Assembly: GCA_023415475.1 (NCBI GenBank)
Contig: JAEZKL010000066.1
Location: 1-34,800, forward strand
Origin: Bacillota bacterium
GTDB taxonomy: Bacteria > Bacillota > Clostridia > Lachnospirales > Lachnospiraceae
DNA length: 34,800 nt
Reading direction: 5' to 3'
A program made the position numbers and the translations under genes. Of the stretch, positions 8,589 to 16,800 are shown one piece after another (position 1 is the stretch's first letter; every line of letters starts with the position of its first letter). A model generated the notes under the pieces. The model was not told the DNA's origin. It searched no databases and saw nothing but the letters and a program-made list of their open reading frames with translations.

Positions 8589-10336
8589 CCGCTCTTCCTC
8601 CCCTGCGCGTCGTCATACTCGATACGGATCACCACCAGCAGGCCGGCCGGCTCCGCCCGCCGCAGGGCCAGCCCGCTGGCCGGGCCGAACATCATCCGGA
8701 TGCGCTTGTGGATGTTGATGATGCCGGTGCTCTCGGCGGGCTCCTCTTCCTGCAGCAATCGATTGAGTCCGTCGATCTCCTCCAGGGTGGTGCCGTCGCC
8801 GTTGTCCATCACATGAATTTCCAGCCAACCCTCACCGCAGGCAAAGCTGACTTTGAGCGTGCCGCCGGCCAGCGTGTCCTTCAAACCATGCACAAAGGCG
8901 TTTTCGATGACGGGCTGCAGGATAAGCCGGGGCACCATCACGCCGCGGATGGCCTCCGGCAGCTCGTCGAACTGCACCTGTATGCGGTTGCGGAAGCGCC
9001 GAGCCTGAATTTCCGTATAGATTCTGGCATGGGCCGCTTCTCGCTCCAGCTCAATCTCATCCGCGCCGCTGCGGGTGATGTATTGAAAGTAGGTGCCAAG
9101 CTGCTTGGTATATATCTCTGCCTGCTCGTATTCTCCTTGGGCGACCATACTGTGCAGGCTGAAAAAGCTGTTATAGAGGAAATGAGGGTTGATCTGTGAT
9201 TGCAGCTGCTTCATCTCCGATCTTTGGGCCATCATCCGCTGCCGTAGATTTTGGTTGATCAGCACGTTCAGGTTATACACCATATCGTTGAACTGTTTAT
9301 AGAGATAGCGGAACTCATCGCTTTGACGGTGCTCGATGCGCACATCCATATTGCCCCCCTCCACCTTGTGGAAGGAGTCTACCAAGATATGCAGCGGATG
9401 GTGAATGATCCGGCTGGTAGCCACCGCGAACAGCACCACGATTATCAGCGCCAGCCCTGTGAATATCCAAAACGCCACCCGGTAGCGCTGCAGCGGCTGA
9501 AACACCTGCTCCTCCGGCAAGTATTTGCACAGCGTCATGCCGAGATAGGGCGATGTGGAGTATATGAACAGATAGGGCTTGCCGGCGACAATGATATGAA
9601 AAGCGCCGGCGTCGCTTTGTGCCAACCGTGCCAGAAGCTCGGATCGGATCTTGTCCGTGGTCTCGGGATCAAAGCCATCCTCAACCTCAAACCCTAGCCT
9701 CGTGCCTGTCAGCAGCGTTCCCCGGTCGCTGTAATCGTCGATTTGCAGCAGCGCGGATTTTATGCTCCTCGTGGACAAAACGATCTCGACGATCCGGGGT
9801 TTTTTGCTCCTTTGCGGATAGCTGGCAGAAAGATACAGGGAGCCATTGTGCATGGCAAGCGCCAAATCTGGCTTGTCCGTCTCTTCTATCAGGCGATTGT
9901 AATCCTCCCCGGGCATTTCCTGCACACTATTGTCCGCGGAGAGCATTCGGTCCAGCGACGGGAAATAGACATTAACCGCCTCCACAAATCTATTGCTGCT
10001 TTTGATGGCCTTTAGCCGCAGTTGAAGGCGGTTGAACGAAAGCGTCTTCTCAATGGGACTCATAGAGTCCGAAACGGAGGAAAGCAGATCCAAATCATAA
10101 TCGTTGACGCAGGTTTGCAGGGCCAGATCGTCGATGTTACGGATTTCACGCTCCATCTGACCCAAAAAATTGCGCACTTGGGCAATCATGGAGCTGGAAA
10201 TTTCCTGACGAACGGCGTTGGTTCCCCAGCGGTACACGCTTGCACCGCCGAAGTACACGGGAATCAAAAGAAGCAGAAATGCACAAAGCATGCGACCGAG
10301 GATCGTATCAAGCCACTTTTTTATGAATAATCGCAT
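8573..10336 (-). CDS. YesM-like sensor histidine kinase
   Basis: A 587-residue membrane sensor kinase. The ATG at 10336 (MRLFIKKWLD) has a GAGAGGAAC ribosome site, whereas the longer open frame begins in the leader. Order of parts: first membrane helix (MLCAFLLLLIPVYF), a large extracellular sensing domain of roughly 250 residues, second membrane helix (FWIFTGLALIIVVLFAVA), a HAMP domain, the His_kinase domain with the phospho-accepting His in QINPHFLYNS, and an ATP-binding domain with N-box VIENAFVHG and G-box DNGDGT. It should sense an extracellular sugar or a loaded binding protein and phosphorylate the adjacent AraC-type regulator, whose start codon lies inside the end of this gene. Confidence 0.93.
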   Translation of the reverse strand: MRLFIKKWLDTILGRMLCAFLLLLIPVYFGGASVYRWGTNAVRQEISSSMIAQVRNFLGQMEREIRNIDDLALQTCVNDYDLDLLSSVSDSMSPIEKTLSFNRLQLRLKAIKSSNRFVEAVNVYFPSLDRMLSADNSVQEMPGEDYNRLIEETDKPDLALAMHNGSLYLSASYPQRSKKPRIVEIVLSTRSIKSALLQIDDYSDRGTLLTGTRLGFEVEDGFDPETTDKIRSELLARLAQSDAGAFHIIVAGKPYLFIYSTSPYLGMTLCKYLPEEQVFQPLQRYRVAFWIFTGLALIIVVLFAVATSRIIHHPLHILVDSFHKVEGGNMDVRIEHRQSDEFRYLYKQFNDMVYNLNVLINQNLRQRMMAQRSEMKQLQSQINPHFLYNSFFSLHSMVAQGEYEQAEIYTKQLGTYFQYITRSGADEIELEREAAHARIYTEIQARRFRNRIQVQFDELPEAIRGVMVPRLILQPVIENAFVHGLKDTLAGGTLKVSFACGEGWLEIHVMDNGDGTTLEEIDGLNRLLQEEEPAESTGIINIHKRIRMMFGPASGLALRRAEPAGLLVVIRIEYDDAQGRKSGCTDC

Positions 10337-10426
10337 CAATGTTCCTCTCGATAGGTATCCCCATAGTGTGTCTATGTTTCTGCTTTTATATTGGGAAAGC
10401 TTTATAAACTTTTCTGCAAGTTCCAA

Positions 10427-10499
10427 TATACATGTATACCCATACACCTGTCCGTTTTCATTGCAGAGAAACAATCTCACGGATATAGCTGTCTGTCAA
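10427..10499 (-). promoter_or_regulatory. candidate promoter of the kinase/transport operon, with palindrome
   Basis: On the minus strand a perfect -35 TTGACA (10499-10494) is followed after 17 bases by GATTGT (10476-10471), a weak -10. Such a weak -10 is common in activator-dependent promoters. About 30 bases further down, at 10438-10427, is a perfect 12-bp palindrome TATACATGTATA, a possible operator. The leader to the kinase ATG would be about 130 bases. The 319-base gap between the kinase and the next gene holds this promoter, the terminator at 10578-10605 and nothing else that I recognise. Confidence 0.45.
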
Positions 10500-10577
10500 G
10501 CCTTTTTCGGCGGCCGCAGGAGAGGGGTGATAACACGCAAACAGACTGCCCAATCGCTTCACTGATAACAAAGAAAT

Positions 10578-10605
10578 GAGGCCCCACCTCTATGCCGGGG
10601 GCCTC
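10578..10605 (-). terminator. terminator hairpin ending the ROK-controlled block
   Basis: Perfect 8-bp stem GAGGCCCC (10578-10585) with GGGGCCTC (10598-10605); on the minus strand it is followed by ATTTCTTTGTTATC. It lies 50 bases after the uroporphyrinogen-decarboxylase-like gene. A closely related hairpin with the same tail occurs at 29962-29990. Confidence 0.7.
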
Positions 10606-10655
10606 AACCAGTGTTTCTTGGAATGCAACATTTGATATGATCTCGATTACAAGCT

Positions 10656-11714
10656 CTATTCCCACCAGAAACGCCGGTACTTACGCAAAGCCGAACACAG
10701 CGCCTCCACGTTCTTTGGCGGGGTAGGCGGATAAATGCCCGCGATGAACTCCAGGCCTCCCTCCGGGCTGCCAAGCTTCATGACTTCCTCGCGAATCAAA
10801 TTGTCGATGTCGCTGGCGCTGCCATATGGCAGCACTGTCTGGCGGTCGATATCCAGCCGGATGCATGCGCGCCCCTTGATGACACGGGCGATATTATCAA
10901 TACCGTTGCACAGATCCTGCGGATTGACGATATCGACGCCGGAGCGAACCTGCTCCTCCAGAATTCCCAATGTCTTACCGTCGCTGTGCAGGGCAACGAG
11001 GACGTTGGCAGCCTTGCACGGCTCCATCAGCGCCTGGTAGGCAGGTGCGATGAACTTGCGAAAGGTGGCGGGACTGAGGAACGTCGAGGTCTGGCTTCCC
11101 AGATCGTCGGCGAACTCCATGATATCCACCCCCAGCCGAAGATACCGGTCCACCAGCACACGGTTGTGCCGCACGAGCAGGTCGATGAGCTGGTACATGT
11201 CGGGCTCGTCCATGGCGTAATCGATCATCGCGTTTTCGAACCCGCGCAGATAGGTTGTCCGCAAAAAGAGAAAGCCGTGGGGAACACCGCCGGCGGTCAC
11301 ATCGCCGCGGGCTTTCGCCTGAGCGATATCGGCGGCGATGGCGTCCCAGTCCGCAGGGTTGCGGTCAAACTGAATATTCGCATCCGGTACACAGTAGCCG
11401 TCCAGATCGGTCCAGTTGGCAATCGGCGCGTTGCTCACAACGCCTTCAATGCCATTGGTGGAAGTCTTCCAGACGCATCCCCAGGCGTCTGTGAAGGGCT
11501 CGTTCACCCGGTACGCCGGAGCAAACACATAGGACGCATAGTCCCGCCAGCCTTTTTTGACATGAGGAAAGAATTCGGGGAATCGGACGCAAACCTCCTC
11601 CATGTCCTCGCGGTACATGTCCCAAGCTGCGTCGTTGATATGCACGGCTGCGGGAATCCACTCCGGGCGTTGAAAGCGCGCGTTGCGAAGGGTATTCTCT
11701 CGATTGGTCAGCAT
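10656..11714 (-). CDS. uroporphyrinogen decarboxylase family protein (not HemE)
   Basis: A 352-residue protein of the UROD/MtaA TIM-barrel superfamily. It has the group's N-terminal NRENTLRNARFQRPEWIP, GVPHGFLFLRTTYLRGFENAM in the middle, FADDLGSQTSTFLSPATFRKFIAP, and ALHSDGKTLGILEEQVRSG followed by DIVNPQDLCNGID. The superfamily includes heme-pathway UroD and corrinoid methyltransferases such as MtaA. This subgroup, frequent in carbohydrate loci of Clostridia and related bacteria, is uncharacterised. The classical HxCxxC zinc signature of MtaA is not obvious. The start is set by AAGGAG 7 bases upstream. It lies 72 bases after the second DUF2961 gene, at the end of the block. A methyl-transfer or decarboxylation role on a sugar-derived substrate is only inference. 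Confidence 0.8.
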   Translation of the reverse strand: MLTNRENTLRNARFQRPEWIPAAVHINDAAWDMYREDMEEVCVRFPEFFPHVKKGWRDYASYVFAPAYRVNEPFTDAWGCVWKTSTNGIEGVVSNAPIANWTDLDGYCVPDANIQFDRNPADWDAIAADIAQAKARGDVTAGGVPHGFLFLRTTYLRGFENAMIDYAMDEPDMYQLIDLLVRHNRVLVDRYLRLGVDIMEFADDLGSQTSTFLSPATFRKFIAPAYQALMEPCKAANVLVALHSDGKTLGILEEQVRSGVDIVNPQDLCNGIDNIARVIKGRACIRLDIDRQTVLPYGSASDIDNLIREEVMKLGSPEGGLEFIAGIYPPTPPKNVEALCSALRKYRRFWWE

Positions 11715-11786
11715 GATATCTCCTTAGCGCAAAGCGGATGGTCCCTTCCTGATACCCGGCGTGGTACCCTCGATACCGAAGAGGTC

Positions 11787-12803
11787 TTAAGGTATACTGA
11801 CGTGATCGATGTTCCGAATTCGATACCAACACAGCAGATCGTCGCGGCCCGGCAGCTCCTTCGGTGTACCCTGCGGGGTGTCCAGGTAACAGAATGCAAC
11901 CGATGAACAGGCATAGGGCTTCAACCGCTCCGGGCTCCAGGGGTTGAGGAAACAAAATCGGATGCCCTTATCAAACCGGATGGCATCCTGCTCATGGACG
12001 CGATACATCGCAATGCTGGCATTCAGCGAATCCTTGGAGGGCACACCGTGCAGCTCACCGGCAAAAGTCCCCTCCCGGAAATACCAGCCACCCAGGAAGT
12101 AATCCTCCATCCCTGTGCCGGTTATCGAAGGGGACTCAGCACCGTCGAGATAAACATACTCCGGAGCTTCCAAAAAACTCAGGTAATTGGGCTCCTCGCC
12201 CTGGGCGCTGAAGACACAGCCGACATAATGCCCTCTCCCCGCCGCCTCCAGTACCGGGACAGGTTCTGGTCCACGAAGCCGGGACGTTTGGAACTGGGCG
12301 TGGAACCAACCGCGCTCCGGTCCGGCATCGTCAGACAGCTGGTACAGTATGTTGGCAAACACATCGGTATCCACCAGAGCATCCAGATTCTCCAGTTCCA
12401 CCCGAAACCCCTTACGAAAGGGCATCGGGAAGCGGCAATAAAAGCCTCCGCTGGACATACCCAAATAGCGCGACGCGAAGTTCGACACCTCGCATAGCCC
12501 ATTGCCAAAGAAATCTCCAACAGGAGCCTGCACCGCCGGCCGGTCGCTGCCGTCCCAGCAAATGCGAAGAATCAACGTCTTAAGGATCGTCTGCGAGATC
12601 GGAGCGCTGGGGTTCCAGTGCTGCCAGAACCAGCCGGGGAAGGTCATCCAAAAAGAGGTGATCCGGCCGCACCCCTCCACATGGCAAAGCGTCACCTTGG
12701 CCCCGCGGGGCACGGCGACGGTTTTGGTTCGTTTGTTCGGGTCGAAGGTAGTAGCTTGAAACGTGTTTTCCTTGCGCAAATGGGAAATATCCCGGTCTAT
12801 CAT
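11787..12803 (-). CDS. DUF2961 protein, short GH172-type glycosidase candidate
   Basis: A second DUF2961 protein, 338 residues from the ATG at 12803 (MIDRDISHLRKENTF). That start has an AGAGAGG ribosome site; the open frame extends to 12905 without one. It shows the family strands GCGRITSFWMTFPGWFW, CWDGSDRPAVQAPVGDFFG and the signature TGTGMEDYFLGGWYF near residue 230. Its length matches the core of characterised GH172 enzymes, without the extra C-terminal domain of the paralogue at 1291-3213. No signal peptide is seen, so it is cytoplasmic. It is co-oriented with the MFS permease and ROK regulator upstream and the UROD-like gene downstream, suggesting a separate sugar-use unit with its own substrate. 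Confidence 0.87.
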   Translation of the reverse strand: MIDRDISHLRKENTFQATTFDPNKRTKTVAVPRGAKVTLCHVEGCGRITSFWMTFPGWFWQHWNPSAPISQTILKTLILRICWDGSDRPAVQAPVGDFFGNGLCEVSNFASRYLGMSSGGFYCRFPMPFRKGFRVELENLDALVDTDVFANILYQLSDDAGPERGWFHAQFQTSRLRGPEPVPVLEAAGRGHYVGCVFSAQGEEPNYLSFLEAPEYVYLDGAESPSITGTGMEDYFLGGWYFREGTFAGELHGVPSKDSLNASIAMYRVHEQDAIRFDKGIRFCFLNPWSPERLKPYACSSVAFCYLDTPQGTPKELPGRDDLLCWYRIRNIDHVSIP

Positions 12804-12877
12804 ATGGTATAACCTCTCTTCTGCACGCAATGGCATCTCTGCGCTGTCGGCTGTCGATTCTTTTCTACACCACCCAT

Positions 12878-12899
12878 GGCATTCCCTGCACGGAATGCC
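12878..12899. repeat. 8-bp perfect inverted repeat between MATE and DUF2961 genes
   Basis: GGCATTCC (12878-12885) pairs with GGAATGCC (12892-12899) across a 6-nt loop. No T-run follows on either strand, so it is a poor terminator. It may be an RNA processing or stability element in the 136-base gap, or an operator. No clear promoter was found in this gap. Confidence 0.35.
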
Positions 12900-12939
12900 C
12901 AGCAAAGCTGTCGGAACATAAGGTGTGGCAATGGCTCCC

Positions 12940-14328
12940 CTACCCGCCGGCAGATTCCGATATGGTTGTTCTCGTCAAATTTTTCATCCAGTTAATCTTG
13001 TTTATTTTGAAAACCGCAACGAAGCATTTCAGTATCTGATCTGACTTCAGGCATGCGAATACCAACCATGCGGGTGCGCCAAGCCACGCAGAAATCAAGG
13101 CCGAAGGCAGCACGACACAGAATACGAAGATTGTGTCGTTTTTAAATACAAAAGATATGTCCCCGCCGGATTTTACCAGCCCGAAGAGACACGGCGCCTG
13201 GTATCCACTCCCAATTATAGTGATGGAAAGGACACCAATTAGCAGGCTAGCCTCTCTTGCTGCCGCCTGGCTTATACCTCCGCCAAGCGCACCCGCATAC
13301 AGTGCGACGAAAGGCCCTCTAAGCACCGCTACGAGCGCGCCGGAAAGCAGCCCAACGAAAAAAAAGATTACCTGTGTGGTTCGTGCATATTCCTTCATAA
13401 GCTCGTACTTACCGGCTCCAACCGTTTTTCCGGTAATGATGCCCACGGCAGAGGCGAGGCCGGAAATAGCAATAAACGCAAGGGTACCCATGGTGTTTGC
13501 GATGGACACCGCCGTAGCGACAGACGCATCAAAAAAGCGTCCGAAGATGATGGAGTTCACCATCAAATTTACGCTCCACACGACCTCGCCCGCGATAAGC
13601 GGCAACCCATAACGGATGTAATCTCTAATGAGCATCCGGTCAGATCGCCGCAGATCGGCAATCCTCAACCGCAGTTTGCGGTCTCGGCGAAACACATAGA
13701 TAGAAATTGCGGTGGTCTCGGCCACGCGACCGATTACTGTTGAAAGTGCGGCGCCGAAAACACCCCAACCCAGGCCATAGATAAACAAGAAGTTCAAGGC
13801 AATATCGAAGCTAAGCGATATCAATGAAATCATCATGCCAATGGATGGCGTTTCTACAGCGCGCATGGAGCATAGCATCACTTGTGTAATGCAGAAGAAT
13901 ATGTAGGACATGCAGACGGTGCGCAGATATGTTATGCCTTCCCGCGCGATCGCCGGATCAGACGTAAAAATCCCGATCACAGCGCCTGGAAATAACAAGC
14001 AGACCGCGGTCAGCACAGCCCCGACAGCCAGAGAAAATCGCATGCCAATAGAGATGATGTTTTTAATGTTTTCGGTGTCCTTTTTACCCCAGTACTGCGC
14101 TGAGAGGATCAGGATTACCCCACCGATACCGCTGGTGAACATTTGTATCAGCACATTAATCTGGCTGGCGAAATAGACACCAGATACCGCCGCATCGCCC
14201 AATGAACTGACCATAAGATTGTCAGCAAAGGAAGCAAGAAAAGCGATTAAGCCCTGTGCAGCCACCGGGAGCGCCAGTGTAATGAGGCTCTTATAATATG
14301 ACCGGTCGCGGGTAAGCACACGCGTCAT
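12940..14328 (-). CDS. MATE family efflux transporter
   Basis: A 462-residue integral membrane protein with about twelve hydrophobic helices in two related halves. Typical MATE features are LALPVAAQGLIAFLASFADNLMVS at the start and the matching second-half segment YGLPLIAGEVVWSVNLMVNSIIFG. GVFGAALSTVIGRVAET and GLASAVGIITGKTVGAG also fit. It would export a small compound in exchange for Na+ or H+. The start overlaps the stop of the MFS gene as ATGA, with GGAAGGAGAACC before it, so the two are co-translated. Pairing with a sugar-type MFS permease under a ROK regulator suggests export of a toxic aglycone or intermediate, but drug efflux is equally possible. Confidence 0.92.
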   Translation of the reverse strand: MTRVLTRDRSYYKSLITLALPVAAQGLIAFLASFADNLMVSSLGDAAVSGVYFASQINVLIQMFTSGIGGVILILSAQYWGKKDTENIKNIISIGMRFSLAVGAVLTAVCLLFPGAVIGIFTSDPAIAREGITYLRTVCMSYIFFCITQVMLCSMRAVETPSIGMMISLISLSFDIALNFLFIYGLGWGVFGAALSTVIGRVAETTAISIYVFRRDRKLRLRIADLRRSDRMLIRDYIRYGLPLIAGEVVWSVNLMVNSIIFGRFFDASVATAVSIANTMGTLAFIAISGLASAVGIITGKTVGAGKYELMKEYARTTQVIFFFVGLLSGALVAVLRGPFVALYAGALGGGISQAAAREASLLIGVLSITIIGSGYQAPCLFGLVKSGGDISFVFKNDTIFVFCVVLPSALISAWLGAPAWLVFACLKSDQILKCFVAVFKINKINWMKNLTRTTISESAGG

Positions 14329-15515
14329 GACGGTTCTCCTTCCAATCTCTTCAGTTTCGCTATCGAAGCTAGTCGCGCTGAGAATGCAAGCAACCCGAAT
14401 GCGCAGACCAGAAGCACATAAGGCATCAGCGAGAAGGAAACATGCGCGAAAAGCTGGCCGAACAGAGGTGGCATCAATGTGGTGCTGGTGTATGCAACAG
14501 CCATCTGAAATCCCATGGCAGCCTGTGCGTTTTCTTTACCGAAGTGAATGGGTGTCTGGTGTAGCATGGAAGGGAAGATCGGCGCAAGACCAAAACCTAT
14601 GATCACAAGCGCAACGATTGTAAATAAGGTGGGCAGCGGCAGCAACATTAAGACAAGGCCGGCGATAACAAGTATAGCGCCCATGCGAATCAAGGCTTCG
14701 TTGCTGAGCTTCATAGACACAAAACCACTCAACATGCGCCCGGCAGTGATCCCCAGAAAAAAGAGAGAAATCCATCCGGCTGCACTTTCAGGCAGGATGT
14801 TCTTTATCTTCACCAGATAACTGGATCCCCAAAGCATGATGGTAGCTTCAACTGAGATGTACAGAAAAAAGGTCGATAAAGCGAAGACGGCGCCTTTGAC
14901 CTGAAACGGCGCGAGCAGGCCATGCTTAACTTTGGTGTTCGGCACTTCCCTGGTGTGCCCGGCAGTGGGTTTGCTGAATTTCTTCCACATAGGCAGAGAG
15001 AACAGCAACAGCACTACCAAGGCAAATTGTATCATGGAAATGCTAAAATAACCGCTTCTCCAAGTATGACCCCATTGTTCTAAGGCAGAAATAAGGACGG
15101 GCCCGAGCATGGCTCCAACTCCCCAAAAGCAGTGCAGCCAATTCATATGCTTTGCCTCATAGTGTTCAGCCACAAACTCGTTAAGGCCCGAATCCACCGC
15201 GCCGGCTCCTAAACCGAGCGGAGCAGCGCATGCCAACAGCCAAAGAAACGAGGGAGAGAATGAGAAGCCAAGCAGCGCAACAGCAGTCATGGTAACACTT
15301 ATGACTGTGACCTTACCGGTACCAATCAAACGGATCAGCCGGTGTGAAAAAAGGCTGGAAACAATGGTGCCGCAGGATATAATGATGGACACAAATCCTG
15401 CGTTTCCCATTGGGCCCCCAAACTCCACATTCATCAATGGCCATGTGGAACCGAGCAGGGAGTCCGGAAGCCCCAGGCTAATAAACGCAAGATAAATCAA
15501 CGCCAAAAAGATCAT
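14325..15515 (-). CDS. MFS transporter, FucP/YfkF-like
   Basis: A 396-residue major facilitator with about twelve membrane helices. It begins FLALIYLAFISLGLPDSLLGS, the usual start of this branch (fucose-permease-like sugar MFS proteins). It carries LGLGAGAVDSGLNEFVAEHYEAKHMNWLHCFWGVGAMLGP, a conserved helix 4-5 region, and GFGLAPIFPSMLHQTP in the second half. It probably imports a sugar or glycoside by proton symport. The ATG at 15515 has TTGGAG 8 bases upstream. It lies 36 bases after the ROK regulator stop and overlaps the MATE gene by 4 bases. The substrate is not readable. Confidence 0.9.
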   Translation of the reverse strand: MIFLALIYLAFISLGLPDSLLGSTWPLMNVEFGGPMGNAGFVSIIISCGTIVSSLFSHRLIRLIGTGKVTVISVTMTAVALLGFSFSPSFLWLLACAAPLGLGAGAVDSGLNEFVAEHYEAKHMNWLHCFWGVGAMLGPVLISALEQWGHTWRSGYFSISMIQFALVVLLLFSLPMWKKFSKPTAGHTREVPNTKVKHGLLAPFQVKGAVFALSTFFLYISVEATIMLWGSSYLVKIKNILPESAAGWISLFFLGITAGRMLSGFVSMKLSNEALIRMGAILVIAGLVLMLLPLPTLFTIVALVIIGFGLAPIFPSMLHQTPIHFGKENAQAAMGFQMAVAYTSTTLMPPLFGQLFAHVSFSLMPYVLLVCAFGLLAFSARLASIAKLKRLEGEPS

Positions 15516-15551
15516 CTCTACACTCCAAGAAAAACTCTTCTCTCTATCGGG

Positions 15552-16550
15552 TTACGATTTCTTTCGAAGCCCAGACTGATAGGCCGATATCGCCTGCACA
15601 AACAAACCCGCGATAATGTCGGCATCCAAATCGCTGGTGTAATCAATAGAAGGAAATATGTCCAGTATGGTTTTCGATTGGATCTCCTTGGGAATGGCTT
15701 TCATCAAACCATCAGAAAAAAAGTCACCATACAAAACCACATGGTTTGGGTTCACAATGCTGCAGAAGACACTGATCAATCTGGATATAGCAGGCACAAT
15801 CTGTCTGGGATTTCCATAATCAATGGACAACCAGTCAATGCCTAGAGGAAGCAGACACACCTCACCGGCATATCCGCCTGCACCTTTTAGAATTTTTCCA
15901 TCAACCAAAATACCTGCGCCGGGGCCGAAATGCTTCGGAAAATATATGCCCGCAAGAACCGAAGTTGGGTCGACTGTTCTCCCATACCCTAATACAGCGG
16001 CATTTACATCGTTCTCCACCAAGGCGGTCAGCCCATATTTTTTTAGAAAGTGGTCTGTGAAATGAAGACCTACCAGTTCGGTATAGTCATTGGCAACAAT
16101 GACACCATATCGTTCCACTCCAGGCAGAGAAAATGATAATATACAAATTGAGGGGTATGCCCGCAGAACCGGATCTATCATGCTTTCAAAACTAGAAAGC
16201 TGAATATTTTCGAAGGTCTGTTCAGTTTGCCATACCACCTTGCCATACAGGTTCCCAACGCAAGCACTGATAACATTTTGCCCGTTGCGAACCCTTGCAG
16301 ACAACGCAAGTATGTGGGCATATTCTTCATTAAAGATATAGGTTTGTGATGGCCGCCCACCTGTGGCGGAGACCAATTTTCCTAGCAACACCTCTTGGGT
16401 TTCGACTAAGGACCCTAATATATAACCTACCGTGGCATAGCTAAGCCCGGTAGATTCGGTCAAATCTTTGACTGTGGCAGCCTTATAGGAATACAAAGTC
16501 CAGAGGACTGTTTGTACATTGCTTTGCTTCATATCCAGTCTGTTGCTCAT
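15552..16550 (-). CDS. ROK-family transcriptional regulator, divergent (zinc motif missing)
   Basis: A 332-residue ROK (NagC/XylR-type) regulator. The N-terminal winged helix covers about residues 8-60 (AATVKDLTESTGLSYATVGYILGSLV). The sugar-kinase-like fold follows, with VENDVNAAVLGYG and HFGPGAGILVDGKILKGAGGYAGEV. The usual ROK signature after this point, a GH followed by the CxCGxxGCxE zinc cluster, is absent and replaced by CLLPLGIDWLSIDYGNPRQI. It is therefore not expected to be a sugar kinase. The ATG at 16550 is preferred over the GTG at 16556 on spacing to the AAGGCAGG site. It heads the block of MFS, MATE, DUF2961 and UROD-like genes and probably represses it until an inducer sugar binds. 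Confidence 0.88.
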   Translation of the reverse strand: MSNRLDMKQSNVQTVLWTLYSYKAATVKDLTESTGLSYATVGYILGSLVETQEVLLGKLVSATGGRPSQTYIFNEEYAHILALSARVRNGQNVISACVGNLYGKVVWQTEQTFENIQLSSFESMIDPVLRAYPSICILSFSLPGVERYGVIVANDYTELVGLHFTDHFLKKYGLTALVENDVNAAVLGYGRTVDPTSVLAGIYFPKHFGPGAGILVDGKILKGAGGYAGEVCLLPLGIDWLSIDYGNPRQIVPAISRLISVFCSIVNPNHVVLYGDFFSDGLMKAIPKEIQSKTILDIFPSIDYTSDLDADIIAGLFVQAISAYQSGLRKKS

Positions 16551-16625
16551 ATTCACACCTGCCTTAGGCTCTAGAGAAACGACGTATCACACGGCAGTCT
16601 GCCGCGAGTACTCAAATCATATTAT

Positions 16626-16655
16626 CTTATTCGTTATTATAATAACTTTAATAAG
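16626..16655 (-). promoter_or_regulatory. candidate ROK operator (30-bp palindrome)
   Basis: A perfect 14-bp palindrome GTTATTATAATAAC (16633-16646) is flanked by CTTATT (16626-16631) and AATAAG (16650-16655). It lies just after the predicted transcription start of the ROK gene, a typical repressor position. Known ROK operators such as those of NagC are also AT-rich with TTATT/AATAA arms. Binding by this ROK protein is inference. Confidence 0.6.
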
Positions 16656-16665
16656 TGTTGAGATT

Positions 16666-16694
16666 AATATACCTTTGATTTGTTTACATGTCAA
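16666..16694 (-). promoter_or_regulatory. promoter of the ROK-MFS-MATE block
   Basis: On the minus strand: TTGACA (16694-16689), 17-base spacer, TATATT (16671-16666). The -35 is perfect and the -10 differs from consensus at one position. Predicted start is near 16659, giving a leader of about 110 bases that contains the palindrome at 16626-16655. Confidence 0.75.
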
Positions 16695-16731
16695 TATCCA
16701 TACAAAACATACGGGACAACGAATTCTTTGA

Positions 16732-16760
16732 TTGCCGGAAAATTTACTTTGCTGTAGAAT
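16732..16760 (+). promoter_or_regulatory. promoter of the DegV gene
   Basis: TTGCCG (16732-16737), 17-base spacer, TAGAAT (16755-16760) on the plus strand, about 40 bases before the DegV start. It diverges from the ROK promoter, with 37 bases between the two -35 boxes. Confidence 0.6.
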
Positions 16761-16800
16761 TATGGAAATACTCACATAGACATCGGAAGGGTTGATTTTA

